Assembly (NCBI GenBank): GCA_017504965.1
Contig: JAFVQD010000007.1
Span: 1 to 63,923 of the forward strand
From: Bacteroidales bacterium
GTDB lineage: Bacteria; Bacteroidota; Bacteroidia; Bacteroidales; UBA932
Reading direction: 5' to 3'
DNA length: 63,923 nucleotides
Shown here: in pieces, positions 28,269-36,470 of the stretch
How the letters are laid out: each line of letters opens with the position of its first letter
Numbering within the stretch: the first letter of the stretch is position 1
The notes under the pieces: model-generated
Told to the model about the DNA's origin: nothing
The model's input: the letters and a program-made list of their open reading frames with translations, nothing else
Databases searched by the model: none
Made by a program: the position numbers and the translations under genes

Positions 28269-29036
28269 ATGGAACTTAATCTTAAGAACCCTATACTTTT
28301 CTTCGATATAGAGAGTACAGGACTTAATGTGGCGACCGACAGGATCGTAGAGATTTGCGCAGTAAAAATCCACCCTAATGGTGATCAGGAGATTAAAACC
28401 CGAAGGATAAATCCTACCATTCCTATATCACCTGAAGCACAGGCTGTTCACGGCATCTCTGATGAGGACGTGAAAGACTGCCCTACCTTCAAGCAGATAG
28501 CCAAATCCCTGGCCCAGTGGATGTCCGGATGTGATATTGCCGGTTACAACTCTACCAAGTTCGACATCCCTCTGTTGGCAGAGGAATTTCTGAGAGCTGA
28601 AGTGCCCGATTTCGATTTCAGAAAGAGGAAACTGATAGATGTTCAGACCATTTTCCATAAGATGGAGCAGAGAACACTAAGTGCAGCTTACAAGTTCTAC
28701 TGCCAGAAAGATCTGGAGAATGCACACTCAGCCGAGGCTGACACACTCGCTACATACGAGATACTAAAGGCCCAGCTGGACAGATACCCGGAGACACTTC
28801 AGAATGATATGTCATTCCTCGCAGAGTTCTCTACCAAGAACAAAAACGTGGACTACGCCGGAAGGATTGTATACAATGAGAAGAATATCCCTGTATTCAA
28901 CTTCGGAAAACACAGAGGGGTCCCGGTTAAAGAGGTATTGGCCAAAGAGCCAAGTTATTACTCCTGGATGATGAACGGAGACTTCACCCTCGACACCAAA
29001 AAAGTTCTTACAGAGATCCATTTAGGACAGAAGTAG
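28269..29036 (+). CDS. DnaQ-like 3'-5' exonuclease (epsilon-type) with C-terminal DUF3820-like part
   Basis: This probably acts as a proofreading exonuclease for the polymerase. From MELNLKNP (28269) the protein is 255 residues. The DEDDh site is visible: FFDIESTG (Asp/Glu), the middle Asp in NSTKFDIPLL, and His/Asp in HSAEADTLATY. After about residue 180 comes a module with FNFGKHRGVPVKEVLAKEPSYYSWMM, which matches the DUF3820 type often fused to such exonucleases. Position directly after dnaN supports a replisome link. The upstream ATG at 28221 would overlap dnaN. Confidence 0.9.
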   Translation: MELNLKNPILFFDIESTGLNVATDRIVEICAVKIHPNGDQEIKTRRINPTIPISPEAQAVHGISDEDVKDCPTFKQIAKSLAQWMSGCDIAGYNSTKFDIPLLAEEFLRAEVPDFDFRKRKLIDVQTIFHKMEQRTLSAAYKFYCQKDLENAHSAEADTLATYEILKAQLDRYPETLQNDMSFLAEFSTKNKNVDYAGRIVYNEKNIPVFNFGKHRGVPVKEVLAKEPSYYSWMMNGDFTLDTKKVLTEIHLGQK

Positions 29037-29038
29037 AT

Positions 29039-29623
29039 ATGAATATCATAGTATCTCCATACGGAAAACCCACCTTCTACTGTCGTCCGGACAGTACACT
29101 CATAAGGGCCCTGGATGAGTACTACATACCTGATCAGGTAGAGAGAATTGCAGCTTCCCCCGTAATGTATATCAAGACATTACGGGCAGGTAAAGCTGTA
29201 GCACACAGATTTGCAGAGAGATATATCGACTCATTCGGATTTGGGATCCTTCTCCACCCTACACTTAAAAGGGAGGTATTTACAGATGAGGCAGAGAGAC
29301 CTTTTATCGAGAATTCTCTCGACTACACCTCTATAATCCCATTACTCTCATTTCCAGAATCCGAACTGGCTTTTCATACGCACAAATTTGAGACATCGCT
29401 CAACTATAAAAATCCTTTTGGAGAGCTACACCTCCCCACATATGAAGAGATTATGGAGAAAATATCCACTATCTCACGATACTGCTCCCTCAGAATAGGA
29501 GATTTTATCACCATCGAGCTTACACCCGGAATAAAGATATCACATCAGCCGGGCGAAGAGTTCCCTCCGCGACTTATAGGTAAAGTGGATGAAAAGGAGA
29601 TATTCAATTTTGTAATCAAATAG
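29039..29623 (+). CDS. FAH-fold protein with degenerate metal site
   Basis: The 194-residue protein has the outline of a fumarylacetoacetate hydrolase (FAH) domain: an AERYIDSFGFGILLHPTLKRE segment like the YI-GY-nD-T-R core, an ENSLDYTSIIP segment like the conserved SFD, a THKFETSLNYKNPFGELHL strand pair like the NGE turn, and the late LRIGDFITIELTPG like L-pGDvi-tGTP. The Glu-x-Glu metal pair expected before the core is absent, and the GTP loop is altered, so ordinary FAH chemistry is unlikely. It starts 2 bp after the exonuclease gene and ends convergently. The assignment is by pattern only. Confidence 0.5.
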   Translation: MNIIVSPYGKPTFYCRPDSTLIRALDEYYIPDQVERIAASPVMYIKTLRAGKAVAHRFAERYIDSFGFGILLHPTLKREVFTDEAERPFIENSLDYTSIIPLLSFPESELAFHTHKFETSLNYKNPFGELHLPTYEEIMEKISTISRYCSLRIGDFITIELTPGIKISHQPGEEFPPRLIGKVDEKEIFNFVIK

Positions 29624-30845
29624 CCAACGATTTTATAGCAGAATCTGCGGCTAGTGCCCCAGTAGAGAAGGCTATCTGAAGATTATACCCACCTGTATCT
29701 CCATCTATATCGAGCAATTCTCCGGCGAAAAACAGCCCCGGAACCAGTTTTGACTCCAAAGTCTTCCTTGAGACCTCATCCAGAGAGACTCCGCCTGCAG
29801 TAACCACTGCCCTCTCATACCCCACATAGCCTGATATCTTGAATCTCCAGTCCTTTAGTCTTTTGGCCAGATTGTTAACTGAGAGTCCTGGGGAACTGCT
29901 CTCTACAAATGAATCTATCATCTGGGATGGCATAAGTTTGGGGAGAAGTTTGATGACATTAGGACTTTTCATCCCGGAAGCCAGCTCCTCTACCCTCTTA
30001 GTGAGCTCACCCTCTTCTACTGCCGGTTTCAGATCTATAGAGACCTCCACCTTCTGCCCATTTATCAGCCCCTTGACACCCTTTCTGCTCACCCTGAATC
30101 CCAAAGCACCTTCAATTCCACCCGAAGTAAACTGCATCTCACCGAACTCAGACTGCACGACAGAACCATTGATCCAAAGATCCATCCTGATATTCTTCAA
30201 CAACAGCCCCTCAAGTCTGCTATCCGGTTCCACCGGCTTAAGGGCTGTAAGTGATGGGAATGTATTTATAATAGTGTGTCCAAAACTTTGAGAGATGGCA
30301 TATCCATCTCCTGTAGATCCTGTAGTGGGATAAGAGAGTCCACCTGTAGCGAGAATCACCCTCCTCGCCCGTATAGTCACACCTCTATCCTGCCCCATAG
30401 CCATCTTTATAGAGAAATTATCCTCTGATTTGCTCACACTCTCCACCTCACAGCCACAAGCTATCTCAATACCTGAGTTTTTCAGATAAGATACAATGGT
30501 ATCTCTCACATCGTGACTTCTGTCGGATAGTGGGAAAATACGATTTCCCCTTTCTGTTTTACAAGGGAGCCCTATCCCCTCCAAGAATGAAACTACATCT
30601 TCATTTGAAAAGTGGTAGAAAGCATTTTTGATAAAACTTTTATCAGGATGAATGTGTGTCTGGAATTCTCTCCAGGGGGATATATTGGTAATATTACAGC
30701 GTCCTTTTCCTGTGATAAGGATTTTCTTTCCGCACTCCCTGTTTTTCTCTAAAACTATGACTTTTAACCCTTTTGATGCGCAGCGTGTGGCCGCCATAAG
30801 ACCTGCAGCGCCACCACCTACTATGGCTATATCATATAGTTTCAT
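29616..30845 (-). CDS. NAD(P)/FAD-dependent oxidoreductase (BaiN/HI0933 family)
   Basis: This flavoprotein has an uncertain substrate. From MKLYDIAIVGGGAAG the protein is about 409 residues. It has the Rossmann FAD motif GGGAAGLMAA at the N-terminus, CGKKILITGKGRCNITN soon after, LATGGLSYPTTGSTGDGY in the middle, and the C-terminal LFFAGELLDIDGDTGGYNLQIAFSTG. These are hallmarks of the HI0933/YhiN group, to which BaiN of clostridial bile-acid metabolism belongs. An alternative start at 30851 overlaps the upstream stop as TGATG, so translation is coupled to the peptidase gene. Confidence 0.92.
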   Translation of the reverse strand: MKLYDIAIVGGGAAGLMAATRCASKGLKVIVLEKNRECGKKILITGKGRCNITNISPWREFQTHIHPDKSFIKNAFYHFSNEDVVSFLEGIGLPCKTERGNRIFPLSDRSHDVRDTIVSYLKNSGIEIACGCEVESVSKSEDNFSIKMAMGQDRGVTIRARRVILATGGLSYPTTGSTGDGYAISQSFGHTIINTFPSLTALKPVEPDSRLEGLLLKNIRMDLWINGSVVQSEFGEMQFTSGGIEGALGFRVSRKGVKGLINGQKVEVSIDLKPAVEEGELTKRVEELASGMKSPNVIKLLPKLMPSQMIDSFVESSSPGLSVNNLAKRLKDWRFKISGYVGYERAVVTAGGVSLDEVSRKTLESKLVPGLFFAGELLDIDGDTGGYNLQIAFSTGALAADSAIKSLAI

Positions 30846-30850
30846 AGACA

Positions 30851-31522
30851 TCAGTCGTTGTCTCTGGCAAATCCCAGATAATAGATTAGGGTAGCCAACG
30901 CCGACAATGCAGATACCAAGTAGGTTCTCGCTGCCCATTTTAGAGTTATCTGAGCCTGATCCACTTGGGTAGAAGTGAGAGAATTTGATCTTTCCAGCCA
31001 AGCCAATGCCCTGTTGGAAGCATTATACTCTACCGGTAGGGTAATCAAACTGAAAAGGACCACCATAGCAAACATAGCGATACCTATCCAGAAAAGTGCA
31101 GGGAAAGTATTCACGAGGAGAATTCCTACTACCAGGACCACTTGTGCCCAGGTAGATGAAAACTGAACGACAGGAACAAGTGCCGAACGCATCTGAAGAG
31201 GTGCATATCCCTCAGCGTGCTGAACTGCATGACCACATTCGTGAGCAGCTACAGCCAGTGCTGCCACACTGTTTGAATTATATACACTGGAACTCAGGTT
31301 CAAAGTCTTGTTCACAGGGTTATAATGGTCGGTCAATTTACCTGGGGTACTTACCACCTTCACATCCCTGATCCCATAATCTCTAAGCATTTTTTCAGCA
31401 GCCTCTCTACCGGTCATACCATTGGGGGCCAAGACTTTAGAATATTTACTGAATACACTCTGAAGACGGTTTTGAACGATAAAACCGACTACACCTATGA
31501 CTATTATAAGAAAGAATCCCAT
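30851..31522 (-). CDS. YugP-type zinc metallopeptidase (membrane)
   Basis: This predicted integral-membrane zinc peptidase is a 223-residue protein with an N-terminal helix, HYNPVNKTLNLS, the zinc motif HECGH in AAHECGHAVQHAEGYAP (about residues 93-98), and three further helices with LPVEYNASNRALAWL. These features match the YugP/DUF of unknown substrate found in many bacteria. The stop overlaps the next gene's possible start (TGATG). Confidence 0.9.
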   Translation of the reverse strand: MGFFLIIVIGVVGFIVQNRLQSVFSKYSKVLAPNGMTGREAAEKMLRDYGIRDVKVVSTPGKLTDHYNPVNKTLNLSSSVYNSNSVAALAVAAHECGHAVQHAEGYAPLQMRSALVPVVQFSSTWAQVVLVVGILLVNTFPALFWIGIAMFAMVVLFSLITLPVEYNASNRALAWLERSNSLTSTQVDQAQITLKWAARTYLVSALSALATLIYYLGFARDND

Positions 31523-31536
31523 ATTAAATCTCTAAA

Positions 31537-32808
31537 TTACAATCTTCCATCCACCATATTTTTAGGCAGGATGCCCTTGATATCATAAATAACGTGATTG
31601 GTCTTAACCATAGAGTGGATATCCATCACTTTAAACTGATCGTGAGCTACAGCCAGCACTACTGCATCAAATTTCTCCTGCGGAAGAGTTCTCTCCAATT
31701 CTATGCCATAGTGTTCTCTCACTACAGCAGGGTCTGCCCAAGGGTCATAAACCTTGATATCCAAATTATACTCTTTAAGCGAGTTATACAGATCCACCAC
31801 TCTGGTATTTCTGACATCAGGGCAATTCTCCTTGAAGGTGACGCCGAGGATAAGGATACTCGAGTCAAGGACCTGGATACCCTTTTTCATCATCAGCTTA
31901 ACTGTCTGATTTGCAGCATACTCACCCATACCGTCATTCATACGTCTTCCGGCCAGGATAATCTCTGGATTATAACCGTGTCTCTGGGCACACTGAGCCA
32001 GATAATATGGATCTACACCGATGCAGTGACCTCCTACCAGGCCTGGCATAAATGGGAGAAAATTCCATTTTGTAGATGCCGCTTCCAGAACATCATATGT
32101 ATCTATCCCCAGTTTATTGAAGATTTTGGAAAGTTCATTAACGAAAGCGATATTTATATCCCTTTGAGAATTTTCGATCACTTTAGCCGCCTCAGCCACC
32201 TTAATGGATGGTGCAAGATGTGTTCCGGCCTCCAGGACTGAACCATATACTTCATTTATATACTCACCTATCTCAGGTGTCGATCCGGAAGTGACCTTTT
32301 TTATTTTCTCGACCGGGTGAAGTTTATCCCCAGGATTTATCCTCTCGGGGCTGTAACCGGCGAAAAAATCTTTATTGAATACAAGCCCCGAGACCTTCTC
32401 GATAACAGGGACACACTCCTCTTCTGTAACACCAGGATATACAGTAGATTCATATACTACCACGTCTCCTGGATTCATCACACTGCCTACGATGGAGCTT
32501 GCCGAATATAGAGGGGTAAGATCGGGATTATTGTTTTTATCGACTGGTGTAGGGACTGCCACTACATAAAAATTGCAATCCTTGATGTCCTCAACACTTG
32601 ATGTACATACAAATCCATTTTTGATAGCAGTCTGAAGCAGTTCATCACTCACCTCAAGCATATCATCGTGCCCCTTCATAAGGGCATCCACTCTCGATTC
32701 GCATATATCGAAACCTACAGTCTTATATTTTGTAGAAAACAGTCTGGCAATAGGAAGCCCCACATACCCCAAACCTATTACACAAATCTTAGTCTCTCTC
32801 ATCCCCAA
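31537..32808 (-). CDS. UDP-N-acetyl-hexosamine 6-dehydrogenase (nucleotide-sugar dehydrogenase)
   Basis: This enzyme oxidises UDP-N-acetylmannosamine or -galactosamine to the uronic acid for capsule or O-antigen. The 423-residue protein has the N-terminal NAD motif GLGYVGLP, the middle domain with the catalytic Cys in GGHCIGVDPYYL, and the C-terminal NSD domain with LGVTFKENCPDVRNTRVVDL and VYDPWAD. The TviB/WbpO/WecC group fits better than UDP-glucose dehydrogenase because of the FAGYSPERINPGD segment. It starts 9 bp after the epimerase/dehydratase stop. Confidence 0.93.
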   Translation of the reverse strand: MGMRETKICVIGLGYVGLPIARLFSTKYKTVGFDICESRVDALMKGHDDMLEVSDELLQTAIKNGFVCTSSVEDIKDCNFYVVAVPTPVDKNNNPDLTPLYSASSIVGSVMNPGDVVVYESTVYPGVTEEECVPVIEKVSGLVFNKDFFAGYSPERINPGDKLHPVEKIKKVTSGSTPEIGEYINEVYGSVLEAGTHLAPSIKVAEAAKVIENSQRDINIAFVNELSKIFNKLGIDTYDVLEAASTKWNFLPFMPGLVGGHCIGVDPYYLAQCAQRHGYNPEIILAGRRMNDGMGEYAANQTVKLMMKKGIQVLDSSILILGVTFKENCPDVRNTRVVDLYNSLKEYNLDIKVYDPWADPAVVREHYGIELERTLPQEKFDAVVLAVAHDQFKVMDIHSMVKTNHVIYDIKGILPKNMVDGRL

Positions 32809-32817
32809 TCTCCAATA

Positions 32818-34767
32818 TTATTTGTCCAGTCTCCCGTATCTCGAGTTACAGCTTTTGAATTCGGGAACTATCTCCTTCATCTGAGCGACAGTAGCCTCTT
32901 TATCCATAGTAATGGTAGCCTCCATCAGCTTATCAAGACAGGCCTTGACATCGTTATAATCATATTTTCTCACCTTGGCCAAGAAAATCTTCTTGTGCAC
33001 GGTAGGAACAGTATTCTCTTCATTGCTCAGAAGCTCCTCATACAGCTTTTCTCCAGGGCGGAGACCCACATACTGAATCTTGATATCCTTATCCAACTCG
33101 AGACCTGCGAGGGTAATCATATTCTTGGCGAGATCTGAGATCTTCACAGGATCACCCATATCGAACACAAAGATCTCATCCTCCTTACCCATAGTAGCAG
33201 CCTCCAATACAAGTCTACACGCCTCAGGGATGGTCATAAAGTATCTGATAATACGTGGATCTGTCACAGTGACAGGGCCACCTGCTGCAATCTGTTTTTT
33301 GAACAGAGGGATAACCGAACCATTTGATCCGAGCACATTGCCGAATCTGGTAGTGACAAATTTGGTTCTCCCCTTCATAACCCCGGAAGCGACAGCTCTA
33401 CTCAGACTTTGGGTATATATCTCAGCTATCCTCTTGGATGCACCCATCACATTGGCAGGGTTAACAGCCTTATCTGTAGATATCATCACAAATTTTTCCA
33501 CGCCAAACTCAAGTGACATATTAGCCACATTCATAGTACCGAAAACATTTGTATTGACAGCCTCTACAGGGTTATTTTCCATCATAGGGACGTGTTTGTA
33601 GGCGGCAGCATGGAACACGACATTAGGCTGATATCTTCTGAAGACATACTCCATCTTAGGTCTCTGTCTCACATCTCCTATCACGAATTTCTTCTCTATT
33701 CTGGGTGAGACATCCTTAAGCTCCAACATAACATCATTCATAGGGGTCTCTGCAGCATCGAAAAGGATAAGCTTCTGGATAGGTATCTTCAAAAGCTGAC
33801 GACAAAGCTCGCTACCTATAGAGCCTGCTGCACCTGTTACCATAACCACTTTATCTGTCAGGAAGCTTCTGATCTCATCCATATTGATCTCCACCTGTTC
33901 CCTTCCAAGAAGATCTTCGATCTTGACCTCTCTGAGAGGTGGCATAATAGCACTACCTTCGCTCAACTCACTTACACCAGGAGATATCAGGACCGATATA
34001 TCGTTTTTGGTACAGTAAGCCAACAATCTGTCCTGCTCTTTTCTCGCATCATCATAATTGGCAAAAACCACACCTGTAATATTATGAGCCTCGACAAGTT
34101 CTTTAAATTTTCTTTCAGACCCTACAGAGTAGAGATTATAACCTGAAAGGGATCTTTTTGAGAATGTCCCAGGCTGTTCGATGACCATATACCCCTCAAA
34201 AATATAGTCCCTGCTCTTGATGATCATCATACCGGCAGATACAGATTTGTCACCATCACCATAAACCAGAACCCTCTGCGCTGTATCCTCACTCACCTTT
34301 TTGAGCATTACCTTATAAACATATGATACAAAAGCTCTTATCAGGATAAAGAAGACAAAAGTAATCAATATGTCCAGCAATTCGATAAGTAGAAGACCTA
34401 CGACAGAGATGCCATATCTACCATTCAAAAGGAGTGCGAATAGGAAGATAAAAAGGATACACGCTTTAAAGATGGATACCCCTATAAGCTTCCACACCTC
34501 CACTATAGTAGTGTGTCTTACCGCTACAGTATATGTTTTGAAGGTTATTATACTCACAAATGAAGCTATAGATGCAAATAGAAAGAGATATAGATAGAAT
34601 ATGTCTTGTATATCTAACTTCACAAAAAACAAAGCAGTTGTAAACGCTAACAATGTAGCACATACCGAAGCAAAACCATCTATGATAAAAATGATGGATT
34701 TATGCGCATATCTATCCTGAAATTGTCTAAATAGTTTTCCAAACATCCCTATAAAGTATTTATCCAT
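32818..34767 (-). CDS. Membrane nucleotide-sugar 4,6-dehydratase/epimerase (CapD/PglF-like)
   Basis: This enzyme modifies UDP-GlcNAc-type sugars for capsule or glycan synthesis. The 649-residue protein has four N-terminal membrane helices (about 20-135), a CoA-binding-like Rossmann domain (about 145-280), and a C-terminal SDR domain with VTGAAGSIGSELCRQL (about 325). The MISTDKAVNPANVMGASKR segment of the PglF/CapD group contains the catalytic residues (Met-x-x-Lys pattern). Co-transcribed with the dehydrogenase; together they would supply a modified amino sugar. Confidence 0.93.
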   Translation of the reverse strand: MDKYFIGMFGKLFRQFQDRYAHKSIIFIIDGFASVCATLLAFTTALFFVKLDIQDIFYLYLFLFASIASFVSIITFKTYTVAVRHTTIVEVWKLIGVSIFKACILFIFLFALLLNGRYGISVVGLLLIELLDILITFVFFILIRAFVSYVYKVMLKKVSEDTAQRVLVYGDGDKSVSAGMMIIKSRDYIFEGYMVIEQPGTFSKRSLSGYNLYSVGSERKFKELVEAHNITGVVFANYDDARKEQDRLLAYCTKNDISVLISPGVSELSEGSAIMPPLREVKIEDLLGREQVEINMDEIRSFLTDKVVMVTGAAGSIGSELCRQLLKIPIQKLILFDAAETPMNDVMLELKDVSPRIEKKFVIGDVRQRPKMEYVFRRYQPNVVFHAAAYKHVPMMENNPVEAVNTNVFGTMNVANMSLEFGVEKFVMISTDKAVNPANVMGASKRIAEIYTQSLSRAVASGVMKGRTKFVTTRFGNVLGSNGSVIPLFKKQIAAGGPVTVTDPRIIRYFMTIPEACRLVLEAATMGKEDEIFVFDMGDPVKISDLAKNMITLAGLELDKDIKIQYVGLRPGEKLYEELLSNEENTVPTVHKKIFLAKVRKYDYNDVKACLDKLMEATITMDKEATVAQMKEIVPEFKSCNSRYGRLDK

Positions 34768-34782
34768 AGTTTATTCATTATA

Positions 34783-34790
34783 CAAAGTTA
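34783..34790 (-). promoter_or_regulatory. -7 box of the nucleotide-sugar operon
   Basis: Minus-strand TAACTTTG matches TAnnTTTG, 16 bp before the dehydratase ATG. Confidence 0.5.
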
Positions 34791-34840
34791 GACAAAAAAC
34801 TCAATATAATGACAAATACTATAGTTTGTGACCAAAATAA

Positions 34841-36232
34841 TTACAAATCTATAACGCCACTCCCCAACATCTCTCCGTTTTCGTCATACCATACGGCAAA
34901 CTGACCGGCAGAAATTCCCCTCTGATGCTCTTTGAATACTATATAAAGGTATTTGTTCCTCTGATACAGCACTGCATCCTGAAGCGGCTGCCTGTAGCGT
35001 ATTCTCACCTTATATTCACGGCTTTCCCCAGATTTCATAGCCATATCCTCACGGATCCAGTGAACTTCATCTGCCGATATTTTCAGAGCTTTTCGTAGCA
35101 GGCCTGGGTGATGATGGCCCTCCCCCACATATATCACATTATCTTCTATATCAGTATCTATCACGAAGATAGACTCTTTATGACCACCTATATTAAGACC
35201 TTTTCTCTGACCTATTGTAAAGAACTGCGCTCCATAATGACGACCTATTTTCTTACCGTCCTTGATCTTATATCTATACACAGCCGACAGACTGTCCAAC
35301 GCGTTATCCAACTCTTCACTCCCCATACCTTCCAGATTCAAATTTCCTGTACTGTATGTCACCTCCCTGGTCGGAAGGCCATTGGCCTCAGACTCTACCA
35401 CGTGCATCTGACCACCTTCCACTGCTCTGGAAGAACCATATCCCGGATACCCCTCCAGCTTGTCATAGAAATTGGAAAATATCTCCACTACATCCCCATC
35501 CTTGGCAGCCAGCTTTTGCTGAAGGAAGAGCGGCAGATCTACCTTTCCGACAAAGCAAATCCCCTGTGAGTCTTTTTTATCCGCACTCGGAAGTCCTGCC
35601 TCTGCCGCCAGCCTGCGCACCTCCGGTTTTACTATATCCCCTATCGGGAACAATGCCTTGGAGAGCTGTTGCTGGGTAAGCTGGCACAGAAAATAGGTCT
35701 GATCCTTATTATTGTCGCTTCCAGCAATGATTCTATATGCAATATCCTCCCCCGACTCCCTGCCACTGCACAAATCCTGAGGCACCCCACCATCCATCAC
35801 AGGTATCTCCTCCAATGTCGATTTTCTCACCATCGCCTTACGGCAATAGTGCCCTGTAGCCACATAATCTGCACCCAGCTCCTCCGCACACTTGAGAAAA
35901 GCATCAAATTTTATCTCGCTGTTACATAGCACATCAGGATTGGGTGTTCTCCCTTTCTCATATTCGGAAAACATATAATCGACCACTTTCTGCCTGTAAA
36001 TACCGGAGAGGTCCACAAAATGGAATGGTATATCAAGTTTCTTGGCCACCATCCTCGCCACACTCAAATCCTCCTCCCATTCACAGTCGCCGTGAAGAGT
36101 CCCTGTGGTATCGTGCCAGTTCTGCATAAAAAGGGCAAATACATCATAGCCCGCCCTTTTCAGCAGCAGAGCTGCAACAGAAGAGTCCACCCCCCCCGAC
36201 AATCCCACAGCAATTCTAATTTTACTTTTCAT
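34841..36232 (-). CDS. mnmA: tRNA-specific 2-thiouridylase MnmA
   Basis: This enzyme adds sulfur at U34 of Lys, Glu and Gln tRNAs. From MKSKIRIAVG the protein is about 463 residues, long for MnmA (usually 360-380). It has the PP-loop GLSGGVDSS, catalytic Cys in DVLCNSEIKF and the second Cys in QGICFVGKVD. The extra length lies partly in an insertion after the first Cys (around ESGEDIAYRIIAGSDN and a Glu-rich stretch). The longer upstream ATG at 36337 is rejected because it would run through the ffs gene on the other strand. Confidence 0.93.
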   Translation of the reverse strand: MKSKIRIAVGLSGGVDSSVAALLLKRAGYDVFALFMQNWHDTTGTLHGDCEWEEDLSVARMVAKKLDIPFHFVDLSGIYRQKVVDYMFSEYEKGRTPNPDVLCNSEIKFDAFLKCAEELGADYVATGHYCRKAMVRKSTLEEIPVMDGGVPQDLCSGRESGEDIAYRIIAGSDNNKDQTYFLCQLTQQQLSKALFPIGDIVKPEVRRLAAEAGLPSADKKDSQGICFVGKVDLPLFLQQKLAAKDGDVVEIFSNFYDKLEGYPGYGSSRAVEGGQMHVVESEANGLPTREVTYSTGNLNLEGMGSEELDNALDSLSAVYRYKIKDGKKIGRHYGAQFFTIGQRKGLNIGGHKESIFVIDTDIEDNVIYVGEGHHHPGLLRKALKISADEVHWIREDMAMKSGESREYKVRIRYRQPLQDAVLYQRNKYLYIVFKEHQRGISAGQFAVWYDENGEMLGSGVIDL

Positions 36233-36259
36233 CTTTGTTGTTTTTTTAATAAAAATGCA

Positions 36260-36267
36260 TACCTTTG
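36260..36267 (+). promoter_or_regulatory. Promoter of ffs
   Basis: TACCTTTG at 36260-36267 matches TAnnTTTG. A TTTG -33 element sits 21 bp upstream at 36235-36238. The RNA's closing stem begins 6 bp downstream, which fixes the start near 36273. Confidence 0.7.
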
Positions 36268-36272
36268 CATTC

Positions 36273-36377
36273 GGGTAAGTCATACACGACCAGCTCCCTT
36301 TTAACTCCCCCAGGACCGGAAGGTAGCAAGGGTACAAAGGTTGTAGCGGTGCGATGTATCAAGCTTACCCTTTTTTT
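36273..36377 (+). ncRNA. ffs: Signal recognition particle RNA (small, 4.5S type)
   Basis: This RNA binds Ffh to target membrane proteins co-translationally. The conserved domain IV is unmistakable: CAGGACCGGAAGGTAGCAAG at 36311-36330. The closing stem is GGGTAAG (36273-36279) pairing with CTTACCC (36364-36370), followed by seven T residues as the terminator. Length is about 100 nt. Confidence 0.95.
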
Positions 36378-36392
36378 ATTTCCCCCACCCAA

Positions 36393-36410
36393 CCCTCCCC
36401 CGAGGGAGGG
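36393..36410. repeat. GC-rich REP-like hairpin
   Basis: CCCTCCC (36393-36399) pairs exactly with GGGAGGG (36404-36410) around a CCGA loop. It lies 16 bp after the ffs T-run, between that RNA and the mltG end. Short intergenic palindromes of this kind are often dispersed repeats; other copies were not seen in the window. Confidence 0.55.
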
Positions 36411-36422
36411 CTAAGTCGCTTT

Positions 36423-36470
36423 GCTCCGGGTTCTGCTCCGGGTTCTGTTCCGGGTGGCGCTTCGGGTTCT
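36423..36470. repeat. Four tandem copies of a 12-bp repeat
   Basis: Units are GCTCCGGGTTCT twice, then GTTCCGGGTGGC and GCTTCGGGTTCT. The array ends inside the mltG stop codon, which lies at 36469-36471 on the minus strand. It is a minisatellite next to a coding end. Confidence 0.85.

Noticed and set aside
36423-36470. Repeat array considered as a CRISPR
   Set aside because: Units are 12 bp and contiguous with no spacers, and there are no cas genes.
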